64,000 nt of DNA. Origin: Trissonchulus latispiculum (lineage: Eukaryota > Nematoda > Enoplea > Enoplida > Ironidae). Positions 10,256 to 19,272 of the stretch are shown piece after piece. Positions within the stretch are counted from its first letter, which is position 1. Each line of letters opens with the position of its first letter. Location: positions 1 through 64,000 of the forward strand of contig JASAND010000808.1 of the NCBI GenBank assembly GCA_030248195.1, written 5' to 3'. The position numbers and the translations under genes are program-made. Under the pieces are notes generated by a model. The model ran no database searches. It had not been told where the DNA came from and saw only the letters and a list, made by a program, of their open reading frames with translations.

Positions 10256-13200
10256 GGGCTAACTGCGAATCCATGTAGGAAACCGAAGAATCCCTTTTGC
10301 ATGATTCCATTAACCACGCTTTGTGCAGTTTGCTGAGGCGTATTTCCAGCTGTTTTATCGCTTAGGGCCTTTATGATTCGTTGTTGGTGCTGTAATCCAC
10401 CAATGATCTCATTAAGGCCTATTTCAGAGGTTATTTCTGAAAAATTGTACATTACAATTTGGCTGAATATTGTAGGTTGGAAACTCCAAGGTTCGCTTGA
10501 GTTCCACGAAAATGCCCTTATTTCTGGAATATGTTGGAGAGGGGATAAATCGCCAGTCTCACTCTGATACATGTACATTTTGCCATGGATTTGAACAGGT
10601 ATTTCTCTGTTCAGACGGCAATCCACTGGATAGGGCTTCTTGTGTACGATATTGGTTACAGGGTCCATGTATGCAGTATATTCTTGAGAATTTAGCAGGA
10701 ATTTGATAGGTATTTCCATACTACATGTTTGATTCATTGGATCAAAGTGATACAGTCCGCGTTCTAGCTCTTGACAAGGCCAGGTAGATATAACGTGGCC
10801 TCCAGCCCTGGCGACAATATCGTTCCGTCCCAGTATGGCGCGCATGGCCAGTGTAGGATTAGCAAGCATATCTGCTTTTAACACTTCCATGATTGTTGCC
10901 ATAGATCGGCATGCAGCATTCATGGCCTGTTTAAATGCAAAGTTTAGGTTTTTGAGATTTTTAAATTCTTGAGATTGTAGAGACGCTGCTAGTACGTCAG
11001 TTGTGACTATTCCGTGTTCAGCAGCCCAGGACTTAAGATCACTGTTGGAGATAAGTTCCGTATTCGGAAGGTAGTCCTGGAGATTGGTTTGATTCGTCGT
11101 AGTAGTTTCTCTACGAATTCTAGACTCGTTCTTCCTGATGCGGGCAGGGATTCCTTGATCTGTCAGAAAAATAGTATTTCCATCACAGTCACGGGCATGT
11201 TTACCAGTTCGAAAAGTAAGAGCTAGGAGATCACTGTCTGCTAGCCAATTGGTATCCCACATTTCACCGCTTAGGGTCTGCCATTCCAGAAATTCACATT
11301 TTTCGTTACTGTCAGGCTCCCAGAGCAAGTAACTGCCGTCACGTAGCTGGCATCCTCCAGTACGGTAGTCGCAATGTTCGACCCAACCAGCAGTAGACTC
11401 CATGGTTTCGCTACTGTGACGTTTGTAAACGTATGCTTCATACATGAAGCAGTTGGTTGCTGTGTAACTGTGCCATCTGCAACAGTTGATGCCACCACCT
11501 GACCATTCATAGTTAACTTTGTTGTCAGTTTGCCATAGTCCTCCCTTTTGGAGCAGTGGGCCAGCATCACATTGATGGAAGCGGCGCATAGCTTCGCATT
11601 CAGCACCTGTTACACGTATGTCGTGTTTTTCCTCCTCCTTCAGGTGGTAGTTAGCAAAGAAATAGGTGAACGTTTTCACCGTTTGCTTTACAATAGCGCA
11701 TTTCCAGGCTTTCGATTTGTACTTGACATAGTTTCGCTTGTAAAGCGTGAGTTGGGTCTGATGAATGTGTGATTCTGCAGACGGGACTTCAGGATTGCAG
11801 TACAAGCGACCAGGTAACTGCCAGAGGGCTCGTCCTTGTTCAGTTTGGCAGATCATAGGACCGCTTGATAACTCTGCAACACTCTTAACGGATGAGGTAG
11901 GTAGAAAACAGCAGCAGATGAGTAGCAAGAGAAGCCAAATGCACCGGATTAAACGGCATGGCTTCTCGAAACTGTTCAGTTCTGGCAGTTGATTTATTGC
12001 TGTGTGTGCTGCGGATTTTCCGACCGTTCGCTTTGGTTTTGTTACGGCTTCTACGCACTGCTCAGTTGTACCTCTGGAGCTTTGTTCCTTCGCAGTAACA
12101 GTAATGCTACCGACAAAAGCTGGATATTGTTGCTGTACGAGTTGGTTATTCTGTTCTGAAATCATTCTGATTGTTTCTCGTAACTCAGTAATCTCAGGCA
12201 ACGGGTCAGTAGAATCAGGTGGAATCTCACCCTCAGTAGCTGAAACTGCATAGGTGGTGTCATTTCGACCATTGCTATTTTGGTAGGCATGAGTGCCTCT
12301 GTGATTGGTCGTTCCACGCGAGTTGTAGCCAGAAGTGGGTCTTTGTCCAGTTGTAGGACGGTAATGTGGGGCGTTAGTTCCCCTGTCGTTGTCGTTCTGA
12401 CGTTTGCGACAGTTTATGACGTAGTGCCCAGGTCTCTTACAATAGTTGCAGATAACTCTGCTATCTGTAGTCCACTGTCGCCCTTGTGGACGTTGGTCAT
12501 TTCGTCCGAATCGTTGGGCTGCAGGATTGTTACGGTTGTTGGCCAGAACTCCTTGCATGTATCCGTTCTGTCTCTGCTGATCAAAGGAGAATTTCTGGAA
12601 CTGTTCTTGGAGTGCTTTCATTGACTTTTTAAGCTCAGCCAGTTCAGTATCAGCGCTAGTGTAGAGCGTCTGAGCTTTTGCTGTAGCGGCTGGAGTGCCA
12701 TTGGGTCCTAGTCCTGCTGTTAAGTACTCTCCAGCTTCAACCAACTTAGCATATTTCAATGCTTCCTCAAAGTTGGACGGTTCTTTTGACATAACCAGTC
12801 TGCCGTAGTGCGGTAGCAACCCGGCGATAAAGAATTCCATCATCAGTTTGTCCTGATGAGACTGGTCGAAACTAGGGTAAGCACCTTTCACGAGCTTCTT
12901 GATACTGGCAGCAAAGTCTGCTACCCGTTCTTGCAGTTGCTGGGTTCTTTTGTGCAACTGCGCACTTCGAAACCTTGTCATTTCGGCAGGTTCCAAGGAT
13001 TCCTTAAGTGCCTTGGTTAGGGCAGTATAATCAGACTTGGTAGGCAAGTCTAATGTTGCATAAATATCCCTTGCTTGATCTTGCAAGCAGACCGGTAGCA
13101 TACGAGCTTTCTCGTCAACAGTCCAGCCATTTGCTGTACTGACAATTTCGAAGGAGTCTATGAAGTCCTTCCAGCTCTCTTGGGCGCGGCCCGAATATCT

Positions 13201-13881
13201 TAGCCCCAATAGGCTAGTAACTCCATGCATGCCTTGTACGGCTTGCTTAAAATGCGCAGGTAAATTCTGCAGAGCTGATTGTAGTCCTGAAAAATCAGGT
13301 ACTGCCATTATCGGATCAAAATGCGTAAGATCAGGATAAAGAGCTGATAATAGATGCGATGTATCGTCGACGTCCCTTTGGGAAAACCCAGAAAAACTTA
13401 AATCAGAGCTGTCGGAATCTGTAGGTTCCGTTTTGATAATTGCTTGGACGCGACGTGTCCACTCTTCGTGTCTTTTTCTTCCAGCGTCAATCAACTGCTG
13501 GGCCTGAGTACAACTCTGTAAACTTCGCTCAGTGGCGGACTTACTTCGCTCAGTGGCGGAATTACTACTTCGCTCAGTGGCGGAATTACTACTTCGCTCA
13601 GTGGCGGAATTACTACTTCGCTCAGTGGCGGAATTACTACTTCGCTCAGTGGCGGAATTACTACTTCGCTCAGAGGCGGAATTACTACTTCGCTCAGAGG
13701 CGGAATTACTAGGCTCAGTCTGTGTAGCACGGACTTCCTTTCTGCTACCACTTATAGAGGGTACAGCTGTGTCAGAGGGTTCCTCCTTAGGAGTTTTATC
13801 TGAAGTTTCAGACACTTGCTTGGATCCGGTAGCTTGTGTCTTACTACTGTCAGAACCTCTAGGCTGTTGTGCCGAGTCCAC
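9898..13881 (-). CDS. Gag fused in frame to an envelope-like glycoprotein
   Basis: A 1327-codon frame. Residues 1-190 are polar and contain an eight-residue repeat (about 57-121). Residues 195-400 resemble a retrotransposon Gag capsid. A CCHC zinc knuckle (CNYCKRPGHYVINC) lies near 477-491. A strongly hydrophobic segment (IRCIWLLLLLICCCFLP, about 646-662) looks like an internal signal peptide. It precedes a cysteine- and tryptophan-rich ectodomain, a possible furin-type site (RIRR, about 920) and a membrane anchor near 1209-1231 (WQLWVFLVCTYVTLSFLLL). The C-terminal tail overlaps pol. Gag is certain; the envelope call rests on the topology. It somewhat resembles glycoproteins of negative-strand RNA viruses, but that was not tested. 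No stop separates gag from env, so separate expression would need splicing or internal initiation. Confidence 0.8.
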   Translation of the reverse strand: MDSAQQPRGSDSSKTQATGSKQVSETSDKTPKEEPSDTAVPSISGSRKEVRATQTEPSNSASERSSNSASERSSNSATERSSNSATERSSNSATERSSNSATERSSNSATERSKSATERSLQSCTQAQQLIDAGRKRHEEWTRRVQAIIKTEPTDSDSSDLSFSGFSQRDVDDTSHLLSALYPDLTHFDPIMAVPDFSGLQSALQNLPAHFKQAVQGMHGVTSLLGLRYSGRAQESWKDFIDSFEIVSTANGWTVDEKARMLPVCLQDQARDIYATLDLPTKSDYTALTKALKESLEPAEMTRFRSAQLHKRTQQLQERVADFAASIKKLVKGAYPSFDQSHQDKLMMEFFIAGLLPHYGRLVMSKEPSNFEEALKYAKLVEAGEYLTAGLGPNGTPAATAKAQTLYTSADTELAELKKSMKALQEQFQKFSFDQQRQNGYMQGVLANNRNNPAAQRFGRNDQRPQGRQWTTDSRVICNYCKRPGHYVINCRKRQNDNDRGTNAPHYRPTTGQRPTSGYNSRGTTNHRGTHAYQNSNGRNDTTYAVSATEGEIPPDSTDPLPEITELRETIRMISEQNNQLVQQQYPAFVGSITVTAKEQSSRGTTEQCVEAVTKPKRTVGKSAAHTAINQLPELNSFEKPCRLIRCIWLLLLLICCCFLPTSSVKSVAELSSGPMICQTEQGRALWQLPGRLYCNPEVPSAESHIHQTQLTLYKRNYVKYKSKAWKCAIVKQTVKTFTYFFANYHLKEEEKHDIRVTGAECEAMRRFHQCDAGPLLQKGGLWQTDNKVNYEWSGGGINCCRWHSYTATNCFMYEAYVYKRHSSETMESTAGWVEHCDYRTGGCQLRDGSYLLWEPDSNEKCEFLEWQTLSGEMWDTNWLADSDLLALTFRTGKHARDCDGNTIFLTDQGIPARIRKNESRIRRETTTTNQTNLQDYLPNTELISNSDLKSWAAEHGIVTTDVLAASLQSQEFKNLKNLNFAFKQAMNAACRSMATIMEVLKADMLANPTLAMRAILGRNDIVARAGGHVISTWPCQELERGLYHFDPMNQTCSMEIPIKFLLNSQEYTAYMDPVTNIVHKKPYPVDCRLNREIPVQIHGKMYMYQSETGDLSPLQHIPEIRAFSWNSSEPWSFQPTIFSQIVMYNFSEITSEIGLNEIIGGLQHQQRIIKALSDKTAGNTPQQTAQSVVNGIMQKGFFGFLHGFAVSPWQLWVFLVCTYVTLSFLLLHCCPTNIRRNVLVKYLRIGQNSVVGRENDESQPRELSLYECTENVAVARTEALTKTANYKNPQEHPYTAQHRLRQLCYGSLLLEGVHLHLSKYLYRTAK
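13521..13713 (-). repeat. 24-bp tandem repeat within gag
   Basis: About eight head-to-tail copies of a 24-bp unit (plus strand CTTCGCTCAGTGGCGGAATT then ACTA), encoding repeats of the octapeptide SSNSATER on the minus strand. The flanking copies vary slightly (SASER, or lacking one Ser pair). Because the unit is a multiple of three, all three frames stay open on both strands, which makes long spurious plus-strand frames. Confidence 0.9.
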
Positions 13882-13920
13882 AGTTCAAGCTTCGGGTGTA
13901 TACCTCGCAAAGCGACAAAG

Positions 13921-13939
13921 GATCTCGGTGGAACCTCCA
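13921..13939 (-). promoter_or_regulatory. Primer-binding site, tRNA-Gln type
   Basis: The plus strand reads GATCTCGGTGGAACCTCCA. All but the first base match the 3' end of animal tRNA-Gln (ATCTCGGTGGAACCT plus CCA), so the element strand is complementary to that tRNA. Four bases separate it from the TGTAACA end of the 5' LTR, the normal place for minus-strand priming. The tRNA match is from memory of the conserved tRNA-Gln 3' sequence. Confidence 0.8.
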
Positions 13940-13943
13940 AAAA

Positions 13944-14573
13944 TGTAACAGTGCAAGTCTGTAGATTTAACTACGTACGTAGCTACGATATAAGCTTATA
14001 GTATTAAGCTTCTTCTACTGTGTAAGTAGGAATAGTCTTCCACCGTATGGTGGGCAATATCAGTCCTCCTGCTGTAGGCAGGGAAATTACAAAGTATTGT
14101 TCGCTCAACTTCTGTGAACTATTCGTTCACAGGAAACCCTAAACTAAAGGGAGACTCAGTCCGACGACACGGCTTTATTAGACAAGTTCACTGTGCAGAC
14201 TGAGCAACTATCTACAGAAACGAGCTTATTTATAGTCAGCAGTTAATTAATTATGCATGTGAAACAGGAAATAACAATATTATTGTGCTTGCGAAAATTG
14301 GTGAACAGACCAGAACAATTGTGCAGTCATAACTCATATTAATATATAGTTGTGTAAATAATATGAATAATTATACATTGTACATTGAGTTAACATTGTA
14401 AACAGGAAGGGAGGGGTTTTGAAGTTTGAGATAAAGATGAATTTGAAATTGGAATGAAAATAGAATTGAGTATGAATTTAAAATTGGGAAATATTATGAC
14501 ATTGTTATATACAGAAACAGTTATATATATACAGGCTAGCTACGTATAGTTTATAGTCCGACAGGCTACGACA
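13944..14573 (-). repeat. 5' LTR of the 12.5-kb element
   Basis: A 630-bp direct repeat of 2038-2671. On the element strand it begins TGTCGTAG and ends TGTTACA, i.e. TG...CA termini. It should carry the promoter and polyadenylation signals. No individual site was resolved. Confidence 0.9.
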
Positions 14574-14579
14574 GTCCTA

Positions 14580-15180
14580 ACTTTTGTGCCATTATTGTAA
14601 TCTAGTTAAGGTGCTGGTATCGTTTTGTGCAGTGCTTTTGTGGGTATTTTTTGAAACGCCATAAGTTTCGCAATTTTGTGAGTTGGACAGAGCTTTATAC
14701 ATCATTTCAAAGCTTACAATCTGTAGATTCTTATGAGGGTACAAAACTAGTAAAAATCCGCAAAAAATAGCGAAAGTTTCTGACATACTGACATCTGACA
14801 GGCTGAGTATAGACCAAAAATGTTTGAACATCGATTTCTAAAAACTGTGGAATCAGCCAAAAGTTTTTCTTGTGCTGTCCTATAAAAGACATGTGGGCCG
14901 AGGGACATTTTTTGGATTTGGCTCTGCAGGTATTAACGGTCAAAAAAATCCATTAAATGTGCGGTGGCACGAAATTTCGCAACTTTGCATTGACTTTTAA
15001 CTGGAGCTGTTTTAGCTCAAACCAAGAAAAATGTCCCTCCGCAATAGAGCGATTTTTCATTCTGCCAAAAATCACGCGAATCCATTGGGTAGCTATTGAG
15101 AAATCGATGTTCAAAACAAAATAATCGCAGTTTTGCCAAAATGGTATTTCGGCCAAATCTATGTATTATGCAAGTAGGTA
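14580..15180 (+). repeat. Dispersed repeat R3, copy 1
   Basis: Shares long blocks with 15600-16345 (same orientation) and with 31960-32900 (opposite orientation). The block GGGCCGAGGGACATTTT and the sequence around AAAAATGTCCCTCCGCAA are present in all three. Similar translated stretches in these copies reflect shared ancestry, since none is a long gene. No target-site duplication was identified. Confidence 0.75.
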
Positions 15181-15314
15181 ACTATTGTCTAGAGTAAAAT
15201 TGACCTCGAATGGAAATAGTCTTGTGAGTGCCCCGTGTTGAATTCTTGACTGCATATGAGTAACTGAAACATAAGTACTACTACTAACATGCACTCCTTA
15301 ACTTCCATTTGGTA

Positions 15315-15405
15315 TGTAACTTGGGCTTCGGCCCCATTGTAACTTGGGCTTAGACCCCCGTGTAACTTGGGCTTTGGCCCCGTGTAACTTTGGCTTAGGC
15401 CCCCT
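15315..15405 (+). repeat. 22-23-bp tandem repeat, four copies
   Basis: Four copies of TGTAACTTGGGCTTNGGCCCC lie head to tail. Each has a small GGGC/GCCC dyad. Function unknown. Confidence 0.8.
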
Positions 15406-15599
15406 ATCCTTAATAATTGAAATTAATATGATGAATGGTCTTTCACCAAAATGTTCACTCGAAAAATTCCATGTAGGACTGGAGCTGTTACTCCATGAAT
15501 TCGGTAACAGTCGTCATAAATTTGTATATAACAGGGCAAATTCGCCCATTAAACTGTATTAATTAATTTTATGGTCCTGTTAAAATGAATGAAATCGAA

Positions 15600-16345
15600 T
15601 TCTGGAAACTTTTGTGCCATTATTGTAATCTAGTTAAGGTGGTAGTACCACTAGCAGGATTTTCGACCTAATCATAGCATAAATGAAGCAAACATGACGA
15701 AACTAGTGGTGAAACACGTTTGGTTGGCAGGCTATCTTTGCATAAAATTTTGGTGTCTGAGAGTGCATAATTTGCTAGCTACCATCATGGCTTAGCGCAT
15801 GCGCAAATAATCAATATTTTATTTAAGGCTTGTATCCTAAATTTGAATCTGCCGTGTGAAAGAGCATCAAAAGAGCTTTAAAATGATATGCATCTCTTCT
15901 GTACGTGGTTTCTATCAAAAGTTACAAGCGGTTGAAGCTGAATAGCTGATATATAGCTGATATAGCTCAATTACGTTGACCGTTTGCACACATAATGTAA
16001 AGTAAAAACAGAGTATCCGAAAATTAAGGTACGAAACTAGTAAAAATCCGCAAAAAATAGCGAAAGTTTCTGACATACTGACATCTGACAGGCTGAGTAT
16101 AGACCAAAAATGTTTGAACATCGATTTCTAAAAACTGTGGAATCAGCCAAAAGTTTTTCTTGTGCTGTCCTATAAAAGACATGTGGGCCGAGGGACATTT
16201 TCTTGGATTTGGCTCTGCAGGTATTAACGGTCAAAAAATCCATTAAATGTGCGGTGGCACGAAATTTCGCAACTTTGCATTGACTTTTCTCGCAACTGGA
16301 GCTGTTTTAGCTCAAACCAAGAAAAATGTCCCTCCGCAATAGAGT
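15600..16345 (+). repeat. Dispersed repeat R3, copy 2
   Basis: It opens with ACTTTTGTGCCATTATTGTA, as does copy 1 at about 14580. A ~290-bp internal segment (about 15650-16020) is absent from copy 1. It then matches 14740-15050 closely until CCGCAATAGAG near 16344, where G-rich DNA begins abruptly. Confidence 0.7.
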
Positions 16346-18000
16346 GGAGGGGTGGTTGGGGGGGGGGGGTGTTAAAAGGCCCCCCCCCCAAAATTGCGGG
16401 GGAGGGGGCCCCCTCACCCCAAATCCCCGTTACACCTATGCCCCCCCCCCCTGCCCTGATCCAAAGTTCCAGGGAAACTGGTAGGGGGGAGGGGGGTCTT
16501 GGCCTCTCCGTGGGGGGGGGTCTCACACACAGGGGGTAAACTGTAGCCTGACGCACCTATGGGAACCAAGGCAAAATTTTTCTCCCCCCCCCCCCTCTAG
16601 TGCCGAAATTGGGCCGAAATTGCCGAAAAGGGCTACAATGAAAATTTTCTGTAGTTTAGCCTTTTTTCCTTAGAAATAAAGCTAGTTTTTAACGTTTTAG
16701 GCGTTTTTGAATAGATTTTTAAGTAGAATTCTAGAAACCATCTTTCGGCCAAATTTACATAGCTAACGTTTGTCCAAAAATCACTGGGATGTTTGCAGGG
16801 CATATGTGCATGGTGGAGTTGGAGTAGTAGTTGGAGTTAGAGTATTCCAGCCGTTTTTTTCAACCGTCATCCAGCACTTTTGGGGGGAGGGGGGAGGACG
16901 TCCCCCCAAACTCTGGGGGGGGGGGGTTGTCGGGCCCAAATTGGGTAATTTTAAGGGTATATATATATATATATATATATACATCTTGCAAAAATTTTCA
17001 AAAATGTCCAAATTTTTGGCTTAAAGTGTTTACTATTGCAAGAAATACACGTTTTTAACTGTATTATGGACATAGTTTCCCCTGGGGGGGGGGGGGGTTG
17101 GGGGAGGGGATCCCCCCAAAATTTTCGACCAACTTTACCCCCCCCCCCAGATTTTTCGACTATCCCTCCCCCCACTTTTGGTTACCCCCACGAACCCCCC
17201 CCAGCACTTTTTGGGGCCAAAAAGTTAGCTAAATTTTGCTAAAAATGGCCATTTTTTGAAAATTTTTTCTCAAATTTTGGCTTAAAATCGGTTTAAAACG
17301 GTGTAAAAACGAATAAAACGATAAAAACAAGCCTTGTTTTGACGAAAAAAGCGTTAAAATCATAGATGTGGCTGCCGAAAAAAGTGGGGGTGGGGGTTCA
17401 GAAAAAAGTAGGGAGGGGGTTTGGCGAAAAAAGGGGGTGGGGGGTCGCGAAAAGTCGATTTGGGGGGAGGGGTAAAAAAAATATCGAGGGGGGGGTCGGC
17501 GAAAAAATCGGTTTTTCGTTAAAAAATAGAAAAATTTTCTCAATTTACAGCTATTTTTAGCGATTTTTAGCTTAATTAAGCGAATTCTAGCAATTTTTTT
17601 CACTAATTTTTGGAATTTTTTGGAAAAATTTCGAATTTTTAGTTAAAATTTTCAAAAAATTTTCTAAAATTTAGGCAGGGGTTAGAAAATTTTTAGGGGG
17701 GAGGGGTCTGAAAAAATCGATTTGGGGGGAGGGGTTGGAAAAAATTTTTAGGGGGGGGGTCGGCGACCCCTCCATTTGGGGGGAGGGGTCCCCCCCACCC
17801 CCCCCTAACACACCTATGGTTAAAATACAGAAAATTTTGCGTTTTTAGGCCATTTTTTGAATTTTCTGAGGTCCGAATTTTGGGGGGGGGGTTCGGGGGG
17901 GTACTCCCCATCACATTTCTCGGGGGTCGACCACCAAATTTTCGAAGTTTGCCCCCCCCACCCAAAATTTCCAGGGAAACTATGATTATGGACCTTATGA
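16345..18000. repeat. Low-complexity DNA with alternating G and C homopolymer runs
   Basis: Dozens of G or C runs of 6-12 bases are separated by AT-rich text such as AAAATTTT. Examples lie at 16360-16400, 16440-16450, 16880-16930, 17080-17150, 17460-17500 and 17740-17800. A short (TA)n lies at 16960-16980. The translated frames are proline/glycine low complexity and not genes. Similar G/C runs recur at 18255-18300, 18908-18975 and 20050-20350. Confidence 0.7.
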
Positions 18001-19193
18001 CACTAGGCTCTATAGCCCTTTAGGTTGTCCCGCCGGTGCAGCTCACGTGAAAGCTGCGAACATTATGCACAATAGAACCATCAAATAGGAGAAACCGGAA
18101 AAAACATCACCGCCATGACCGATCTGGGGCGCAACGTTTTAACGGTAAGTAGTTACGGGGCTGAAACTTCCCATGCATACTAAAATCGATGTGCTCTACT
18201 CTCTTTGGGAGATGAGATGGCCTAAACATTTTCGTCGTTGCCCTGGGTTTTCTTTTGGGGCCCCCCCCCACTCGACCCCTCCTCCCCCCACTCGTCCCAC
18301 TCACTCGTAAAGTGCCCAGAAAATGGCAAATTTTGAGGAATTCTGGTCAAAATTTTAAAAAAGTTCGGGCCTCCGCCGGAATTTTTTGGCCAAACATCGT
18401 TTACGTTAGTACTAAAACTTGGTTTTCGAGCTTATATACGGCTTATATGCGGCAGTGTACGTAGAAAACACGCAATTTTTACGGTATTTTTGGCATTTTT
18501 AGTCCATTTTATTCCCCCCTCTCCACAAGTGGGGAGGGCTCGGCAATTATGTATATAGTTGGCAAAAATTTTGCCTTGGTCCCCATTTAGGATTCAAAAA
18601 AATTTTGACTCCGATTTGGCTGAGAACTTGCCCCTTGCTCCTAAGGTAAATCGTGGTCGGTGGTTTCAAAAATCGATTCGGGAGATCGAATCAATCGATC
18701 AAAATCGATCAAAAAATTTTTGTCTCAGATTTTCAAGAAAAGTCACCCCTGGGGTAATTCGGGGGTGCTGATTCTGAATCTGCAGTCTAAATTTCGTGAA
18801 AATCGATCGTTCGACCTTCGACTTCAAAAATTCGTCAATAGCTCGATCTTGACAGCTCGCATAGAAATTTCGACTGCAGATTCGGAATCAGATTCGGAAT
18901 TTTTGTCTCCCCCCCCCATCTATATACATATAAGTGCCGAGGGCTCCGCTCCCCCAATCCCCCCCCCCACTTTTTTGGCCTAGAAAAAACCCAGTGGTCC
19001 AAATGCCGGCAATAGAAAACCGTGACCCTACCCATATTTTTAGATTGCTCTCCCCCTCTTCCCTCTCCAGATTTTTAGCCTGAAAGTGCAAAAACTCGAT
19101 AATGCTTGGGGATTTCGGCCATTTTTGAGATCCCGCAGCAGTTTTGCACAACCACACTTATGTTGATAATATTGGATCCTGAATTAATATTTT
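18001..19193. other. Non-coding DNA upstream of the TAB2/3-like gene
   Basis: No gene recognised. It contains further C runs and short repeats of CGATCAAAATCGATC near 18690-18720. A plausible 3' splice site (ATATTTTAG) at 19186-19194 suggests that the first coding exon may be preceded by an untranslated exon further left, but the transcription start cannot be placed. Confidence 0.4.
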
Positions 19194-19272
19194 AGGTTGG
19201 CGGCAGGCTGGATCTAACCTGCCTTGTTCATTTGTGAGTGTTTTAAATTTCTGTCAGTTGGGACCCGAAAAC

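Larger units (their letters stand above)
2038..14573 (-). mobile_element. 12.5-kb Ty3/gypsy-type element with env-like region and two extra ORFs
   Basis: Two direct repeats of about 630 bp bound the element. Read on the minus strand the order is: 5' LTR (13944-14573), primer site, Gag plus envelope-like ORF, Pol, two further ORFs, 3' LTR (2038-2671). The LTRs differ by an 8-bp insertion, a short indel in an AT run and about one substitution, and all four ORFs are open, so the insertion looks recent. The left LTR lacks the terminal TGTAACA seen in the right one, and I found no clear target-site duplication. Its PR-RT-RNaseH-IN order with a GPY/F module is typical of Ty3/gypsy (Metaviridae-like) elements. 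The env position and the extra ORFs are not. Confidence 0.9.

Noticed and set aside
13440..13948. Long plus-strand and alternate-frame ORFs across the gag repeat
   Set aside because: The 24-bp tandem unit keeps every frame open. The translations are simple repeats (YFAQWRN, LLRSVAE, VIPPLSE), while the minus frame with a Gag domain is the real one.
14953..15156. Conserved short ORFs shared by 14953-15156 and 32436-32657
   Set aside because: Both lie in copies of dispersed repeat R3, are under 75 codons and contain no domain. The similarity is nucleotide homology of the repeat.
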